DNA of 64,000 bases from Ashinkailepas kermadecensis (lineage: Eukaryota; Arthropoda; Thecostraca; Neolepadidae): positions 84,501 through 148,500 of the forward strand of contig JAOTOM010004611.1 of assembly GCA_034440615.1 (NCBI GenBank). The letters are read 5' to 3'. This document shows, piece after piece, positions 50,831-61,276 of this stretch. The notes under the pieces were generated by a model. It did no database searches. It saw nothing but the letters and a program-made list of their open reading frames with translations, and was not told the origin of the DNA. The position numbers and the translations under genes were made by a program. Each line of letters begins with the position of its first letter. The stretch's first letter is position 1.

Positions 50831-53800
50831 GTGAGTCACGGTCGACGGCGGCCCATCGGTGGCGTCCTGCGTCCTGCGTCCTGCCTCCTGCGTCATGTGT
50901 TCTGCGTTCTGTGTTCTGCGTCCTGCATCCTGTGTCCTGCGCCCTGCGTCCTGTGTCCTGTGTCCTGCGCCCTGTGTCCTGTGCCGTGTGTCCTGCGTCC
51001 TGCACGCTGTGTACTGCGCCCTGCGTCCTGCACCCTGTGTCCTGCACCCTGTGTCCTGTGCCGTGTGTCCTGCGTCCTGCACGCTGTGTACTGCGCCCTG
51101 CGTCCTGCACCCTGCGTCCTGCACCCTGTGTCCTGCACCCTGTGTCCTGCACCCTGTGTCCTGTGCCGTGTGTCCTGCGTCCTGCACGCTGTGTACTGCG
51201 CCCTGCGTCCTGCACCCTGTGTCCTGCACCCTGTGTCCTGCACCCTGTGTCCTGCACCCTGTGTCCTGCACCCTGTGTCCTGCGTCCTGCACCCTGTGTC
51301 CTGCGCCCTGTGTCCTGTGTCCTGTGTCTTGTGTCCTGTGCCCTGCGTCCTGCGCCGCAACGTCCGAGCACACTGGGAAACGATGATAGTGGTGGCTTAA
51401 ATGGGACAGGTTTGGGGTGTAGTTTGATATCTCTGAAGGGGTACACATGCATCCATAGGCATATTGTATGCACCCACAAACCAACAGGTATGTGTATGCC
51501 GCGCACACCTGCAGTTGTATGCATGTACAAAGTTGCATAACAAATTGTTTGTATTTTTGCAACTTGTTCAGCTGGAATAGGCGGCGAGGACATTGTGAGC
51601 AAGTGTGGCTATCATAAACACCAAGTACATGGATTACTTTGTATTTTTGGGTCAAAATTGTAGCCTCTTACTGAAGTCTTGGACACATTTTAGCTCTTAA
51701 TCTAACAGTTTTACAGCAACACAAATGTTTCATGCTGCTCTGAGTATATGAAGAAACAGTTGTGAAAGTTAAATTCTCATGTTTTTTTCCATCCAAAATT
51801 TTAAATCTTTACACCATGGCTGTGGATGTGACATGTGAGTATGGAATTAAATAATGTTGAAGATAGTGAAGGGTTTTGTTTGACAGTAAGGAAATTATGA
51901 GGTTATGTTCGCTTTTTGAACACTACTGAAACAGTTGCTCATGACGTCATTTTGATAACATTTCTGGATGGGTTTGTTCACCACCGGGCAACACTCCAGC
52001 GATAGCCAGCTGGTGGGTATTGTTCCAGCATGTGACGACCATTGTCACGCACTGGTGATATGCCAACAGAACGCAACATGGATTTGTCAGTGAAACTGTG
52101 CCAGTTGTGATATTTCAATTTTGGGAAGAATCTAATGTAATTTGCATGCAATGCGCTCGAAGAGCACTACTGGCACATGGCTATTGGAATGTGCCAAAAT
52201 GTCATTTGTATCAATGTTACACGTACAGTGGACCAGGTTTTAGCTGTTTTGAAGTTTGATCCTGGAAAGTTACTTGAAACCATCCATTGGATGGGGTTGT
52301 CCTAGTTTCCGTACGCACGGGAAGCCTAGGCATCACCCATCCCTGCTCATGGTTTGATATTTGCGAGCTCCTGGTTGAATTGGCACTGTTAAGCTTATCT
52401 GATTACTGTAAATATGTAATGTAATTTCATACTGAACACACATTCCAGTGCAGTTTTGTGCTATAAATGTTGCCAGTGGATGTCATTTAATGAAATGGTC
52501 AGAATAAATAGCCTTGTTCACCACACAGAAGTGCTCGATGAAGAAAGCCTAGTCACCCAACCCGATTGTTTCAGTTCTCTGCGCAAAGGATCTGGCGAGG
52601 AAGGACTTTTTTCGTGAGTACGCCGCACTAACAGCCTAACCAGTGGAGGATCAGACAGGCCAATGAGCTCCTCCTCGGAGCAGTAAAGCGTGTGCCTTTC
52701 CCACTATTAATTCGGCTGCTGTCTGTGGCATGGTCAAACATGTGTTTCGTCAACTCGTCGTGTGTCCGTGAACCTCATCCGCCACAGGCACGTTTTGGCT
52801 ACACTTTCCCCCTGCACGTCCGTATGAAATACAATCAGATGATGGAGCGTCATAATACGTTCCGTATTGCGGCCGGTTAAGTATTGCCGGTTCGGTCTGT
52901 CTCGGTGCCATTTTGATGCTCCTCTCTCAAACAACATGTGCTGCTGGTGATGGCGATGTTGTTGATGGTAATTGATGCGAGTGCACAGAGCGTTACAGTG
53001 AGGTCCGCGTGATCTATAGCGTGTGACCCATGTGCACCCAATAGCCAGCCTGTGTGCACTGTACACTGCCTGTCACTATGTCTGGTGTAGCTGCACTATG
53101 CTCACGCAGTCTGGTGTGGCTGTCTGGTGTAGCTGATATATGCTTACTCTGTCTGGTGTAGCTGTCTGGCGCAGTTGCCACATGCTCACTCTGTCTGGTG
53201 GAGCTGTCTGGTATAGCTGCCTTATGTAGCTGTCACATGCACACTCAGTCGGGTGTGGCTGTCTGGTGTAGCTGCCACATGGTGTAGCTGCTATATGCTT
53301 ACTCTGTCTGGTGTAGCTGTCTGGCGCAGTTGCCACATGCTCACTCTGTCTGGTGGAGCTGTCTGGCATAGCTGCCTTATGTAGCTGTCACATGCACACT
53401 CAGTCAGGTGTGGCTGTCTGGTGTAGCTGCCACATGCTCACTCTGTCTGGTGGAGCTGTCTGGCATAGCTGCCTTATGTAGCTGTCACATGCACACTCAG
53501 TCGGGTGTGGCTGTCTGGTGTAGCTGTCCGATGTAGTTGCTGCATATTCACTCCGTCTGGTGCAGCAGTGTGGTGTAGCTGTCTGGTGCAGCTGTCTGGT
53601 GCAGCCGTCTGGTGCAGCCGTCTGGTGTAGCCGTCTGGTGTAGCTGTCTGGTGCAGCTGTCTGGTGCAGCCGTCTGGTGTAGCCGTCTGGTGTAGCTGTC
53701 TGGTGCAGCTGTCTGGTGTAGTCGTCTGGTGTAGCCGTCTGGTGTAGCTGTCTGGTGCAGCTGTCTGGTGTAGTCGTCTGGTGTAGCCGTCTGGTGTAGC

Positions 53801-56800
53801 CGTCTGGTGTAGCTGTCTGGTGTAGCCGTCTGGTGTAGCCGTCTGGTGTAGCTGTCTGGTGTAGCTGTCTGGTGTAGTCGTCTGGTGTAGCCGTCTGGTG
53901 TAGCTGTCCGGTGCAGCTGTCTGGTGTAGTCGTCTGGTGTGGCCGTCTGGTGTAGCTGTCTGGTGTAGCTGTCTGGTGTAGTCGTCTGGTGTAGCCGTCT
54001 GGTGTAGCTGTCTGGTGCAGCTGTCTGGTGTAGCCGTCTGGTGTAGCTGTCTGGTGTAGCTGTCTGGTGCAGCTGTCTGGTGTAGTCGTCTGGTGTAGTC
54101 GTCTGGTGTAGCCGTCTGGTGTAGCCGTCTGGTGTAGCTGTCTGGTGCAGCTGTCTGGTGTAGTCGTCTGGTGTAGCCGTCTGGTGTAGCTGTCTGGTGT
54201 AGCTGTCTGGTGTAGCTGTCTGGTGTAGCTGTCTGGTGTAGCTGTCTGGTGCAGCTGTCTGGTGTAGCCGTCTGGTGTAGCCGTCTGGTGTAGCTGTCTG
54301 GTGCAGCAGTGTGGTGTAGCTGTCTGGTGCAGCCGTCTGGTGTAGCCGTCTGGTGTAGCCGTCTGGTGTAGCCGTCTGGTGTAGCTGTCTGGTGTAGCTG
54401 TCTGGTGTAGCTGTCTGGTGTAGTCGTCTGGTGTAGCCGTCTGGTGTAGCTGTCTGGTGCAGCTGTCTGGTGTAGTCGTCTGGTGTAGCCGTCTGGTGTA
54501 GCTGTCTGGTGCAGCTGTCTGGTGTAGTCGTCTGGTGTAGCCGTCTGGTGTAGCTGTCTGGTGTAGCTACCGCACGCTGGATGTAGCCACGCTGCCTCCA
54601 GTGCACTCTGTTTGAAATTGGACCAGTGAACTGTCTGCTTGTAACTGGACTCGTTCACACTCAGGCTGCATTGACTATGAGCTGTTTGTAACCGGAAGCT
54701 AGGTGTTACTTGAGCGAAAGCCCGGTAGCAATAAGGCCCATTAGCATTGGCGATGCGCCTAGACAGTGATATATTCATGTCCGTTTAGTATCAAGTAGTA
54801 TCGTTCAGCTCTCGATCCCGGAAACTGGGTGCGAGATAATGGCCAGCAGGTCATGCGCCCTTAAACCTAAATAATCAATCAATCGAGCTTGGAAAGGCGA
54901 AAGGTTGATTTTCCGGATAGCGAAATGTTGCCGGGGATCGAGGCGGGTGTTGCCGGGGATCGAGGCGGGTGTTGCCGGGGATCGAGGCGGGTGTTGCCGG
55001 GGATCGAGGCGGGTGTTGCCGGGGATCGAGGCGGGTGTTGCCGGGGATCGAGGCGGGTGTTGCCGGGGATCGAGGCGGGTGTTGCCGGGGATCGAGACGG
55101 GTGTTGCCAGGGATCGAGGCGGGTGTTGCCGGGGATCCAGGCGGGTGTTGCCGGGGATCGAGGCGGGTGTTGCCGGGGATCAAGACGGGTGTTGCCAGGG
55201 ATCGAGGCGGGTGTTGCCGGGGATCCAGGCGGGTGTTGCCGTCCGGTGTCCCCAGTCGGTGATATTTGTGACTTGGTGCCAGTGTGGGTGAAGACTGGCC
55301 GGGTGATTTGTGACCTGGCGCCACTTTGCGGCAGGGCTACCCGACCCGTTCGCCAAAATCAGTGTGGACGGCTCGGGCCAGTGCCACTGCACTGAGACGT
55401 GCCACGCTACGCTCAGCCCCAAGTGGAACAAACACTTCGACCTGTGAGTACTCGGTGGCGCCACTGACAGCGCTGCCCCTCAAACACGTACACCGTGTGC
55501 ATCTCAGGTGTTACAGCCTTCCGACGTCCGCCTAAATTGAAATGGAAATACGTCGTAGATGGTGGTCGCAGCGTCCAGCCAGGTTCTCGCCGGATGCCGG
55601 GGCGTGTTTGTGTGCAGATGTATCATCCTGTGTCCAGCTAGGTTCTCTCGGTCCAGCTAGGTTCACGGCATGTTCCACGGGCTTAGCACGCTGACTGGGC
55701 CCATGCCATGACCGTATCTGCCCTCCCCCATCCTCAGTCATTTATATTTTCCCATTGCTTGAGCATTACTTAAGGGGTGAGGTGGAAAGTCTGGCCGCTC
55801 CGGATGGCGGTCCCCCACTCGCCGATGGGCAGGACTCCCCAGTCCAAATGGGTGAGGTGGAAAGTCTGGCCGCTCCGGATGGCGGTCCCCCACTCGCCGA
55901 TGGGCAGGACTCCCCACTCCAAATGCCGGAGAAGAGACCCTGCATTTCGCTGCGTGACCGACGAAGTCGATGCGCCCCTGAACTCCAAGACCCTGCATTC
56001 CACCAAACCCACCACTGCAGTGGTGGGTTGCAGTGCAGATGTATCATGTAACATCGTTCACCCGCTCCTGGATATGCACCAGTGCACTGGTGCATATCCA
56101 GGAGCGGGTGTCTTCGGAGCATCACGCTGGTTAGTTGTACCGGAGGGTGTCTCCGGACCTGGATATTGTCGATCGATGCTCGTGGCCGTGTCCGGTCGTG
56201 TGGTATTCTGGCCGCCTCGTGTCCGTGTCCGGTCGAGTGGTATTCTGGCCGCCTCGTGTCCGTGTCCGGTCGAGTGGTATTCTGGCCGCTTCGTGTCCGG
56301 TCGTGTGGTATTCTGGCCGCCTCGTGGCCGTGTCGGTCGTGTGGTATTCTGGCCGCCTCGTGGCCGTGTCCGGTCGTGTGGTATTCTGGCCGCCTCGTGT
56401 CCGTGCCCGGTCGAGTGGTATTCTGGCCGCCTCGTGTCCGTGTCCGATCGAGTGGTATTCTGGCCGCCTCGTGTCCGTGTCCGGTCGAGTGGTATTCTGG
56501 CCGCCTCGTGGCCGTGTCCGGTCGTGTGGTATTCTGGCCGCCTCGTGTCCGTGTCCGGTCGAGTGGTATTCTGGCCGCCTCGTGTCCGTGTCCGGTCGAG
56601 TGGTATTCTGGCCGCCTCGTGTCCGTGTCCGGTCGAGTGGTATTCTGGCCGCCTCGTGGCCGTGTCCGGTCGTGTGGTATTCTGGCCGCCTCGTGGCCGT
56701 GTCCGGTCGAGTGGTATTCTGGCCGCCTCGTGTCCGTGTCCGGTCGAGTGGTATTCTGGCCGCCTCGTGTCCGGTCGTGTGGTATTCTGGCCGCCTCGTG

Positions 56801-59800
56801 TCCGTGTCCGGTCGTGTGGTATTCTAGCCGCCTGTGTCCGTGTCCGGTGAATGGTATTCTGGCCGCCTCGTGGCCGTGTCCGGTCGTGTGGTATTCTGGC
56901 CGCCTCGTGGCCGTGTCCGGTCGAGTGGTATTCTGGCCGCCTCTTGTCCGTGCCCGGTCGAGTGGTATTCTGGCCGCCTCGTGTCCGTGTCCGGTCGAGT
57001 GGTATTCTGGCCGCCTCGTGGCCGTGTCCGGTCGTGTGGTATTCTGGTCGCCTCGTGTCCGTGTCCGGTCGAGTGGTATTCTGGCCGCCTCGTGTCCGTG
57101 TCCGGTCGTGTGGTATTCTGGCCGCCTCGTGGCCGTGTCCGGTCGAGTGGTATTCTGGCCGCCTCGTGGCCGTGTCCGGTCGTGTGGTATTCTGGCCGCC
57201 TCGTGTCCGTGTCCGGTCGTGGGTAGGGAGTCGAACTCTTGGTCGTAAGATCGTGGATTCGAATCCGAAAACCGACGGGATTACTGAGTTCACCCTCGAC
57301 CAACCGGCGTGAGAGGTTGGCGACACTATCACATGCGTCGTAAAGGAACCCAAGTACCTACCTACCTACCTACCTACCACCGCATTCTGGCCGCCCTGGC
57401 CGTGCGATGGTGTGCGCTTGCGTCATGCTTCATATTTGTTTTTTTTCTGATTTGCACTCGGTGCGTAGCTTCAGCGGCGTTTTCGGCTTCATCCAGCCGT
57501 TATTATCACATGGTTGTGCCGGCGTGTTGAGCTATTACCACCCGTTCAGTGGTACTCACAGTCGTGCCGTCGTGGTGGTGGTGCTGCCGCCTGCTCAGAC
57601 CTGGGCCGCATCATACTACGTTGGCTCCAGTGTCGCGTGGTTCAAAGTGCACTGCACTGCTCCACGGGAATGTGTCCACAGCCGTGCCGTGTGGCTGCGT
57701 TCTGTGTACAACATATACAACATAGACGCGACAAACAGAGCCGCACCTAGCGCAGCGGGCACTGAACACATTGCCGTTTCTAATCCAACTCGCGCGAATT
57801 GTATCACTGTATTAACTTACACCATGGAGGAGAGTCTCCGCTTTCCCGTCGCTCGTGGACATTTCCGCTGGGGGATGTGGCTGCACTCAGCCATCTTCGC
57901 CAGGTCCAGGGAATGGGCGCAAAGTGGCCCAAGTAGTCGGCACGCCCTGAAGCGCCAATTCACCACCGTCACGCCAGGTCAGGAATTGTTGTAATGCTCC
58001 AGAACCTTTAAACGGATAGTGCTAGCGAGGCGAAACAAATACAAACACATCGCTCGTGACAAGATCTAGCGATTGATGAATTGAACTATGAGTATTTGAT
58101 TCCAAAACACTTACTGGAGTGTTCCTTGGAATTTTGCGACCCCAACAGCCTATCACATGCATCTGCTGTACATCACGGCTATCACATTGATAACCGTCCT
58201 CTTCATCAGCTATCACATTGATTACCGTCCTCTCCATTACAGTTACCCGATTGATAACCGTCCTCTCTATCACAGTTGTCACATCGATAACCGTCCTCTC
58301 CATCACAGTTATTATATTGATAACATTTCTCTCCATCACAGTTTTCACATTGATAGCCATCACAGTTATCACATTGATATTCGTCCTCTCCATCACATGG
58401 CAACCGCATCACTTTACGGTCATAGTGCAGTGGTGTTCTTCAGAGCTCAACAAAAAGGCATATTCGGTGTTCTTATTTCATGGATGATGGGCAACAGTGG
58501 TACACTTTTGCATCGTTGCCAACGGTGTTGATATATACCCGAACTTGGTAATGCAAGAGGGATTAAATATATGTTATCCATAGGTTTATACATTCGCCAC
58601 TATTGCACACTTTTGATACGTGTATGTGGTGCCTTAACGTATGTTGAGTTTCCTTAATGGCATGTCTGTGCTCCGTCACGGACATGTTCTATTGCGTATG
58701 CCGGTATGCCACCACCGGTGTGTGCGCGAGCGCCTTGGCTCACATGTACGGGAGGGGGCATCATTGACGTGTATGTCTGTGTGTCGTCATTTGTGTATAT
58801 GTATATGTGCCTTGGCTGACGTGTGTAGGAGAGGGGTATCACTGACGTGTACGTTTGTGTGTCGTCAACAGTTACATTGGCCAGAATGACACCATCAGCA
58901 TATCGGTGTGGAACAACCGGAAGGTGCACAAGCGTCAGGGCGGCGGCTTCCTGGGCTGCGTGCGTGTGCGCTCCAACGTGATCCAGCAGCTGCGGGACAC
59001 TGGCTGTACGTACCAGCTGCCTCGGCTGTCGGCCATCAATGGCTCTGACCTACCGGACACCCCGGGCCCACCGGACACCCCGGGCCCACCGGACACCCCG
59101 GGCCCACCGGACACCCCGGGCCCACCGGACACCCCGGGCCCACCGGACACCCCGGGCCCACCGGACACCCCGGGCCCACCGGACACCCCGGGCCCACCGG
59201 ACACCCCGGGCCCACCGGACACCCCCGGACCCCCCGGGCCCACCGGACACCCCCGGACACCCCCGGGCCCACCGGACACCCCGGGCCCACCGGACACCCC
59301 GGGCCCACCGGACACCCCGGGCCCACCGGACACCCCCGGGCCCACCGGACACCCCCGGACCCACCGGACACCCCCGGGCCCACCGGACACCCCGGGCCCA
59401 CCGGACACCCCGGGCCCACCGGACACCCCCGGACACCCCGGGCCCACCGGACACCCCCGAACCCACCGGACACCCCCGGACCCACCGGACACCCCCTGAT
59501 CCACCTGACACCCCCGGACCCACCTGACACCCCCCGGACCTACCGGACACCCCGGGCCCACCGGACACCCCCCGGACACCCCGGGCCCACCGGACACCCC
59601 CGGACCCACCGGACACCCCCGGACACCCCGGGCCCACCGGACACCCCGGGCCCACCGGACACCCCCGGACCCCCCGGACACCCCGGGCCCACCGGACACC
59701 CCCGGACCCACCGGACACCCCCGGACCCACCTGACACCCCCGGACCCACCGGACACCCCCGGACCCACCTGACACCCCCGGACCTACCGGACACCCTGGG

Positions 59801-61276
59801 CCCACCGGACACCCCGGGCCCACCGGACACCCAGACACCCCGGGCCCACCGGACACCCGGACACCCCGGGACCACCGGACACCCCGGGACCACCGGACAC
59901 CCCGGGACCACCGGACACCCCGGACCCACCGGACACCCCCGGACACCCCGGGCCCACCGGACACCCCCGGGCCCACCAAATATCCCACACACCACCGGAC
60001 GCCTGTTCCCACGAGCAGTGCCCTGAAGCCCGAAAATGTAAGTGAAAACCAACATATAATACACACTTGCTTGGACTTTCCAGAATAGATGTGACTTCCT
60101 AAACTGGCATCAGTAAAGTATGACAGTACCGACCTGCAATGTTTGATCCCAATTCATCGAACTCCGTTTTTATGCTAATGTCATTAACAACGTGTAGCAA
60201 CAATTCGTATATTTCACATTTTGATACTCTGTTATACCTGTCATATTGACATCTCCCTTTGACACCAGAGCAAGTTTTGACATTGGCCCGATGCGCTCCA
60301 CTCTACGAAATTTTAGGACACTGCCTACCAGACACCCCAGACCTAACAACAGCCCTAGGTCTGACCCGCCAGACCGTGGACCCAGCAGAGAGTTCTGACC
60401 CACCAGACACCCGGACCCTGTAGACGGCCCTAGCTCAGATCCATCAGACACATGGGGACCCAGCAGGAGTCTGGGTCTGGGAGTTCACAGTCTAGGAGTT
60501 CCTCGTTCGTCTGGTAATCGTGACATCCTAGACACAAACCGCGCCAACTGGCTAAGAATTGGCCCTTTCCGCGCCGGTGTGACGGAAGCGTGTGTCTGCC
60601 AGGGAGCGCATTAACTACATCGACTGTACAATTACCTAAACATAGCGTGCCGGGCCCGTTCATGCCGCATCCGTGTGCGTTGCTGTGAGAACCCGCCCTT
60701 AGATACATTTAATAAGTAATAGCCTACAGCCTACCACGAGAATATACAATATCATGTTGATTTTGCCAAACTAAGACATCCGATATTCCCTCTAAGCCCA
60801 GATAGCCACCCAGTGAAGCTGGGTGAACATACCCCGGTAACCTATTCAGTGTCTGGGTACCTGACCGATGTCGGTGTACTGGGGCGTCTTACCAGGTAAG
60901 GTAGTGCCTCACATGGTACCAGAGTGCCTGATAACATACCCCAGTGTTTGAATGAAATGTTTGACGGGCACTGGAGTGTCCGATACGTATCCTAGTGTTG
61001 GGCACGGAGAGCTTCACAGGCGTCTCGAGTGTCTGATTGCTTGTCTGGTGTGGTTTCCGAGTGGGTCAGTGCCTTGCTGAGTGTCTGAGTATCTGACTGG
61101 GTGCCTACCGGACGACAGATCAGCAGCTGGACCTGTGCAAGTCGAGCACAGCCGACTCTGAGTTCGTACGTGGCAAGATTATCTTGTCACTGCTGTCGCG
61201 CGACGGTAACGGCACCAACAGTAGCCACAACGTGGTGGTCAACACACACGGCATGATCAGCGCTCTCTCCGTCCAG
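50776..61276 (+). CDS. Smurf: SMURF-type C2-WW-HECT E3 ubiquitin ligase, N-terminal part (5 exons)
   Basis: Five exons (50776-50830, 52575-52613, 55335-55443, 58872-59005, 61119-61276) with GT-AG borders join in phases 1,1,2,1,0 into 165 codons. Residues 9-14 (RRNGTS) and 15-140 read as the SMURF C2 domain. It has the FFRLPDPFAK block (30-39) with loop Asp29 and Asp35, VDGSGQCH (42-49), LSPKWN (58-63), [11 protein letters not shown] (78-88), GFLGCVR (93-99) and DTGYQQLDLCK (110-120). Order and spacing match SMURF1/2, not NEDD4 or ITCH. In the known family the C2 domain binds phospholipid and restrains the C-terminal HECT domain, while WW domains recruit Smads and other substrates for ubiquitination in BMP/TGF-beta and planar polarity signalling. 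Those exons lie beyond 64 kb. The start at 50776 gives the usual MS..GG.RRNG N-terminus. An in-frame ATG at 50734 would add 14 residues. All introns carry minisatellites. Confidence 0.94.
50866..51355. repeat. 7/14-bp minisatellite in SMURF intron 1
   Basis: TGTGTCCTGCACCC and GCGTCCTG words repeat for ~490 bp starting 35 bp after the exon 1 donor. Long Cys/Pro-rich plus-strand and Gln/Thr-rich minus-strand frames across it are artefacts. Confidence 0.95.
51356..52574. other. Rest of SMURF intron 1
   Basis: AT-richer unique intronic sequence. The acceptor is CCCGATTGTTTCAG at 52561-52574. No exon recognised within. Confidence 0.7.
52575..52613 (+). CDS. Smurf: SMURF exon 2 (39-nt microexon, residues 19-31)
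   Basis: Encodes [13 protein letters not shown] between TTGTTTCAG and C|GTGAGTA. Thirteen codons hold the end of the first C2 strand and the loop-1 Asp29. The size leaves the frame unchanged if skipped, but skipping would destroy the C2 fold. Confidence 0.93.
52614..53079. other. Start of SMURF intron 2
   Basis: Unique intronic sequence between the exon 2 donor and the minisatellite. No additional exon recognised. Confidence 0.6.
53080..53529. repeat. Higher-order units of the CTGGTGTAGCTGT repeat
   Basis: About three copies of a ~130-190-bp unit combine CTGTCTGGTGTAGCTG words with CACATGCTCACTCTGTCTGG. This is a complex edge of the simple array that follows. Confidence 0.8.
53530..54572. 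repeat. 13-bp minisatellite in SMURF intron 2, about 80 units
   Basis: Unit CTGGTGTAGCYGT with GTAGTCGT and GCAGCTGT variants. Three units make 39 bp, so minus-strand frames of 352-434 codons ([13 protein letters not shown] type) persist. They are spurious and antisense within an intron. Confidence 0.96.
54925..55242. repeat. 22-bp minisatellite in SMURF intron 2, about 14 units
   Basis: Unit GTTGCCGGGGATCGAGGCGG GT, ending about 90 bp before the exon 3 acceptor. Minor variants ATCCAGG and ATCAAGACGG. Confidence 0.96.
55335..55443 (+). CDS. Smurf: SMURF exon 3 (residues 32-68)
   Basis: The acceptor is TTTGCGGCAG and the donor is CCT|GTGAGT. It encodes the [17 protein letters not shown] segment, then [17 protein letters not shown]. 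Relative to vertebrate SMURFs two extra cysteines are present (Cys50, Cys54). Confidence 0.95.
55444..55775. other. Start of SMURF intron 3
   Basis: Unique intronic sequence containing two GTCCAGCYAGGTTCTC words. No exon recognised. Confidence 0.6.
55776..55925. repeat. 75-bp tandem duplication in SMURF intron 3
   Basis: Two nearly identical copies begin GGTGAGGTGGAAAGTCTGGC at 55776 and 55851. They differ at CCCAGTCC/CCCACTCC. Confidence 0.96.
56006..56029. repeat. 24-bp perfect palindrome, no spacer
   Basis: AACCCACCACTG is followed directly by its reverse complement CAGTGGTGGGTT. Confidence 0.97.
56060..56109. repeat. 50-bp perfect palindrome, no spacer
   Basis: ACCCGCTCCTGGATATGCAC plus CAGTG is followed directly by its exact reverse complement. 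It lies 30 bp after the 24-bp palindrome. Spacer-less perfect palindromes are unstable in cells and are also a typical sequencing or assembly artefact. Confidence 0.97.
56185..57217. repeat. 37-bp minisatellite in SMURF intron 3, about 28 units
   Basis: Unit GTGTCCGGTCGAGTGGTATT then CTGGCCGCCTCGTGTCC, with GTGTGG/GAGTGG and GTGTCC/GTGGCC variants. It is open in all three plus frames and on the minus strand (up to 431 codons), all spurious. Confidence 0.97.
57218..57378 (+). mobile_element. tRNA-derived SINE with (CTAC)n tail, in SMURF intron 3
   Basis: A B-box-like GTGGATTCGAATCC lies at 57253-57266. A body with CGACCAACCGGCGTGAGAGG and TTGGCGACACTATCACATGC follows, then GTCGTAAAGG and a CTACCTACC tail at 57354-57378. 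The core is shared with the minus-strand element at 17.3 kb. The start is approximate because it adjoins the 37-bp array. Confidence 0.7.
57379..58154. other. Unique SMURF intron 3 sequence
   Basis: The 195-codon frame at 57407-57994 shows no recognised domain or conserved splice context. No exon called. Confidence 0.5.
58155..58400. repeat. 33-bp tandem repeat in SMURF intron 3, about 7 units
   Basis: Unit GTTATCACATTGATAACCGT then CCTCTCCATCACA, with 10-15% divergence between units. Confidence 0.93.
58401..58871. other. End of SMURF intron 3
   Basis: Unique sequence with a short duplication around CATCATTGACGTGTATGTCTG and TATCACTGACGTGTACGTTTG at 58759 and 58837. The acceptor is GTGTGTCGTCAACAG. 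Confidence 0.7.
58872..59005 (+). CDS. Smurf: SMURF exon 4 (residues 68-112)
   Basis: Encodes [20 protein letters not shown] then [20 protein letters not shown] and RDTG, matching the second half of the SMURF C2 domain. The donor is GGCT|GTACGT. Reading through the donor stays open into the downstream 18-bp repeat. Confidence 0.95.
59053..59992. repeat. 18-bp C-rich minisatellite in SMURF intron 4
   Basis: Unit CCGGACACCCCGGGCCCA, regular to ~59.4 kb and then mixed with CCCGGACCCACCTGACAC variants. It begins ~47 bp after the exon 4 donor, in frame with it (PDTPGP repeats). The minus strand gives GVSGGP-type frames up to 338 codons. All are considered spurious. Confidence 0.96.
59993..61118. 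other. Rest of SMURF intron 4
   Basis: Unique sequence with decayed relatives of the repeat (AGACACCC..GACCCAGCAG) at 60320-60470 and loose GTGTCTGA/GTGCCTGA words at 60850-61110. The acceptor is TACCGGACGACAG. Confidence 0.6.
61119..61276 (+). CDS. Smurf: SMURF exon 5 (residues 113-165)
   Basis: Encodes the C2 end ([22 protein letters not shown]) and an Asn/Ser/Val-rich linker ending [10 protein letters not shown]. The donor is CAG|GTGAGG at 61277. The last 76 bp and the donor are the first unit of a tandem repeat; see the next entry. Confidence 0.93.

Noticed and set aside
53474..54778. 434-codon minus-strand Thr/Gln/His-rich frame
   Set aside because: Antisense translation of a 13-bp minisatellite within a SMURF intron.
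57407..57994. 195-codon frame in SMURF intron 3
   Set aside because: No conserved domain, no acceptor/donor pair that would join SMURF exons in phase, and SMURF homology is continuous without it.
58935..60066. Collagen- or elastin-like Gly-Pro-Val frames
   Set aside because: Both strands of the 18-bp repeat give such frames. They lie in SMURF intron 4 and the neighbouring exons splice canonically across them.
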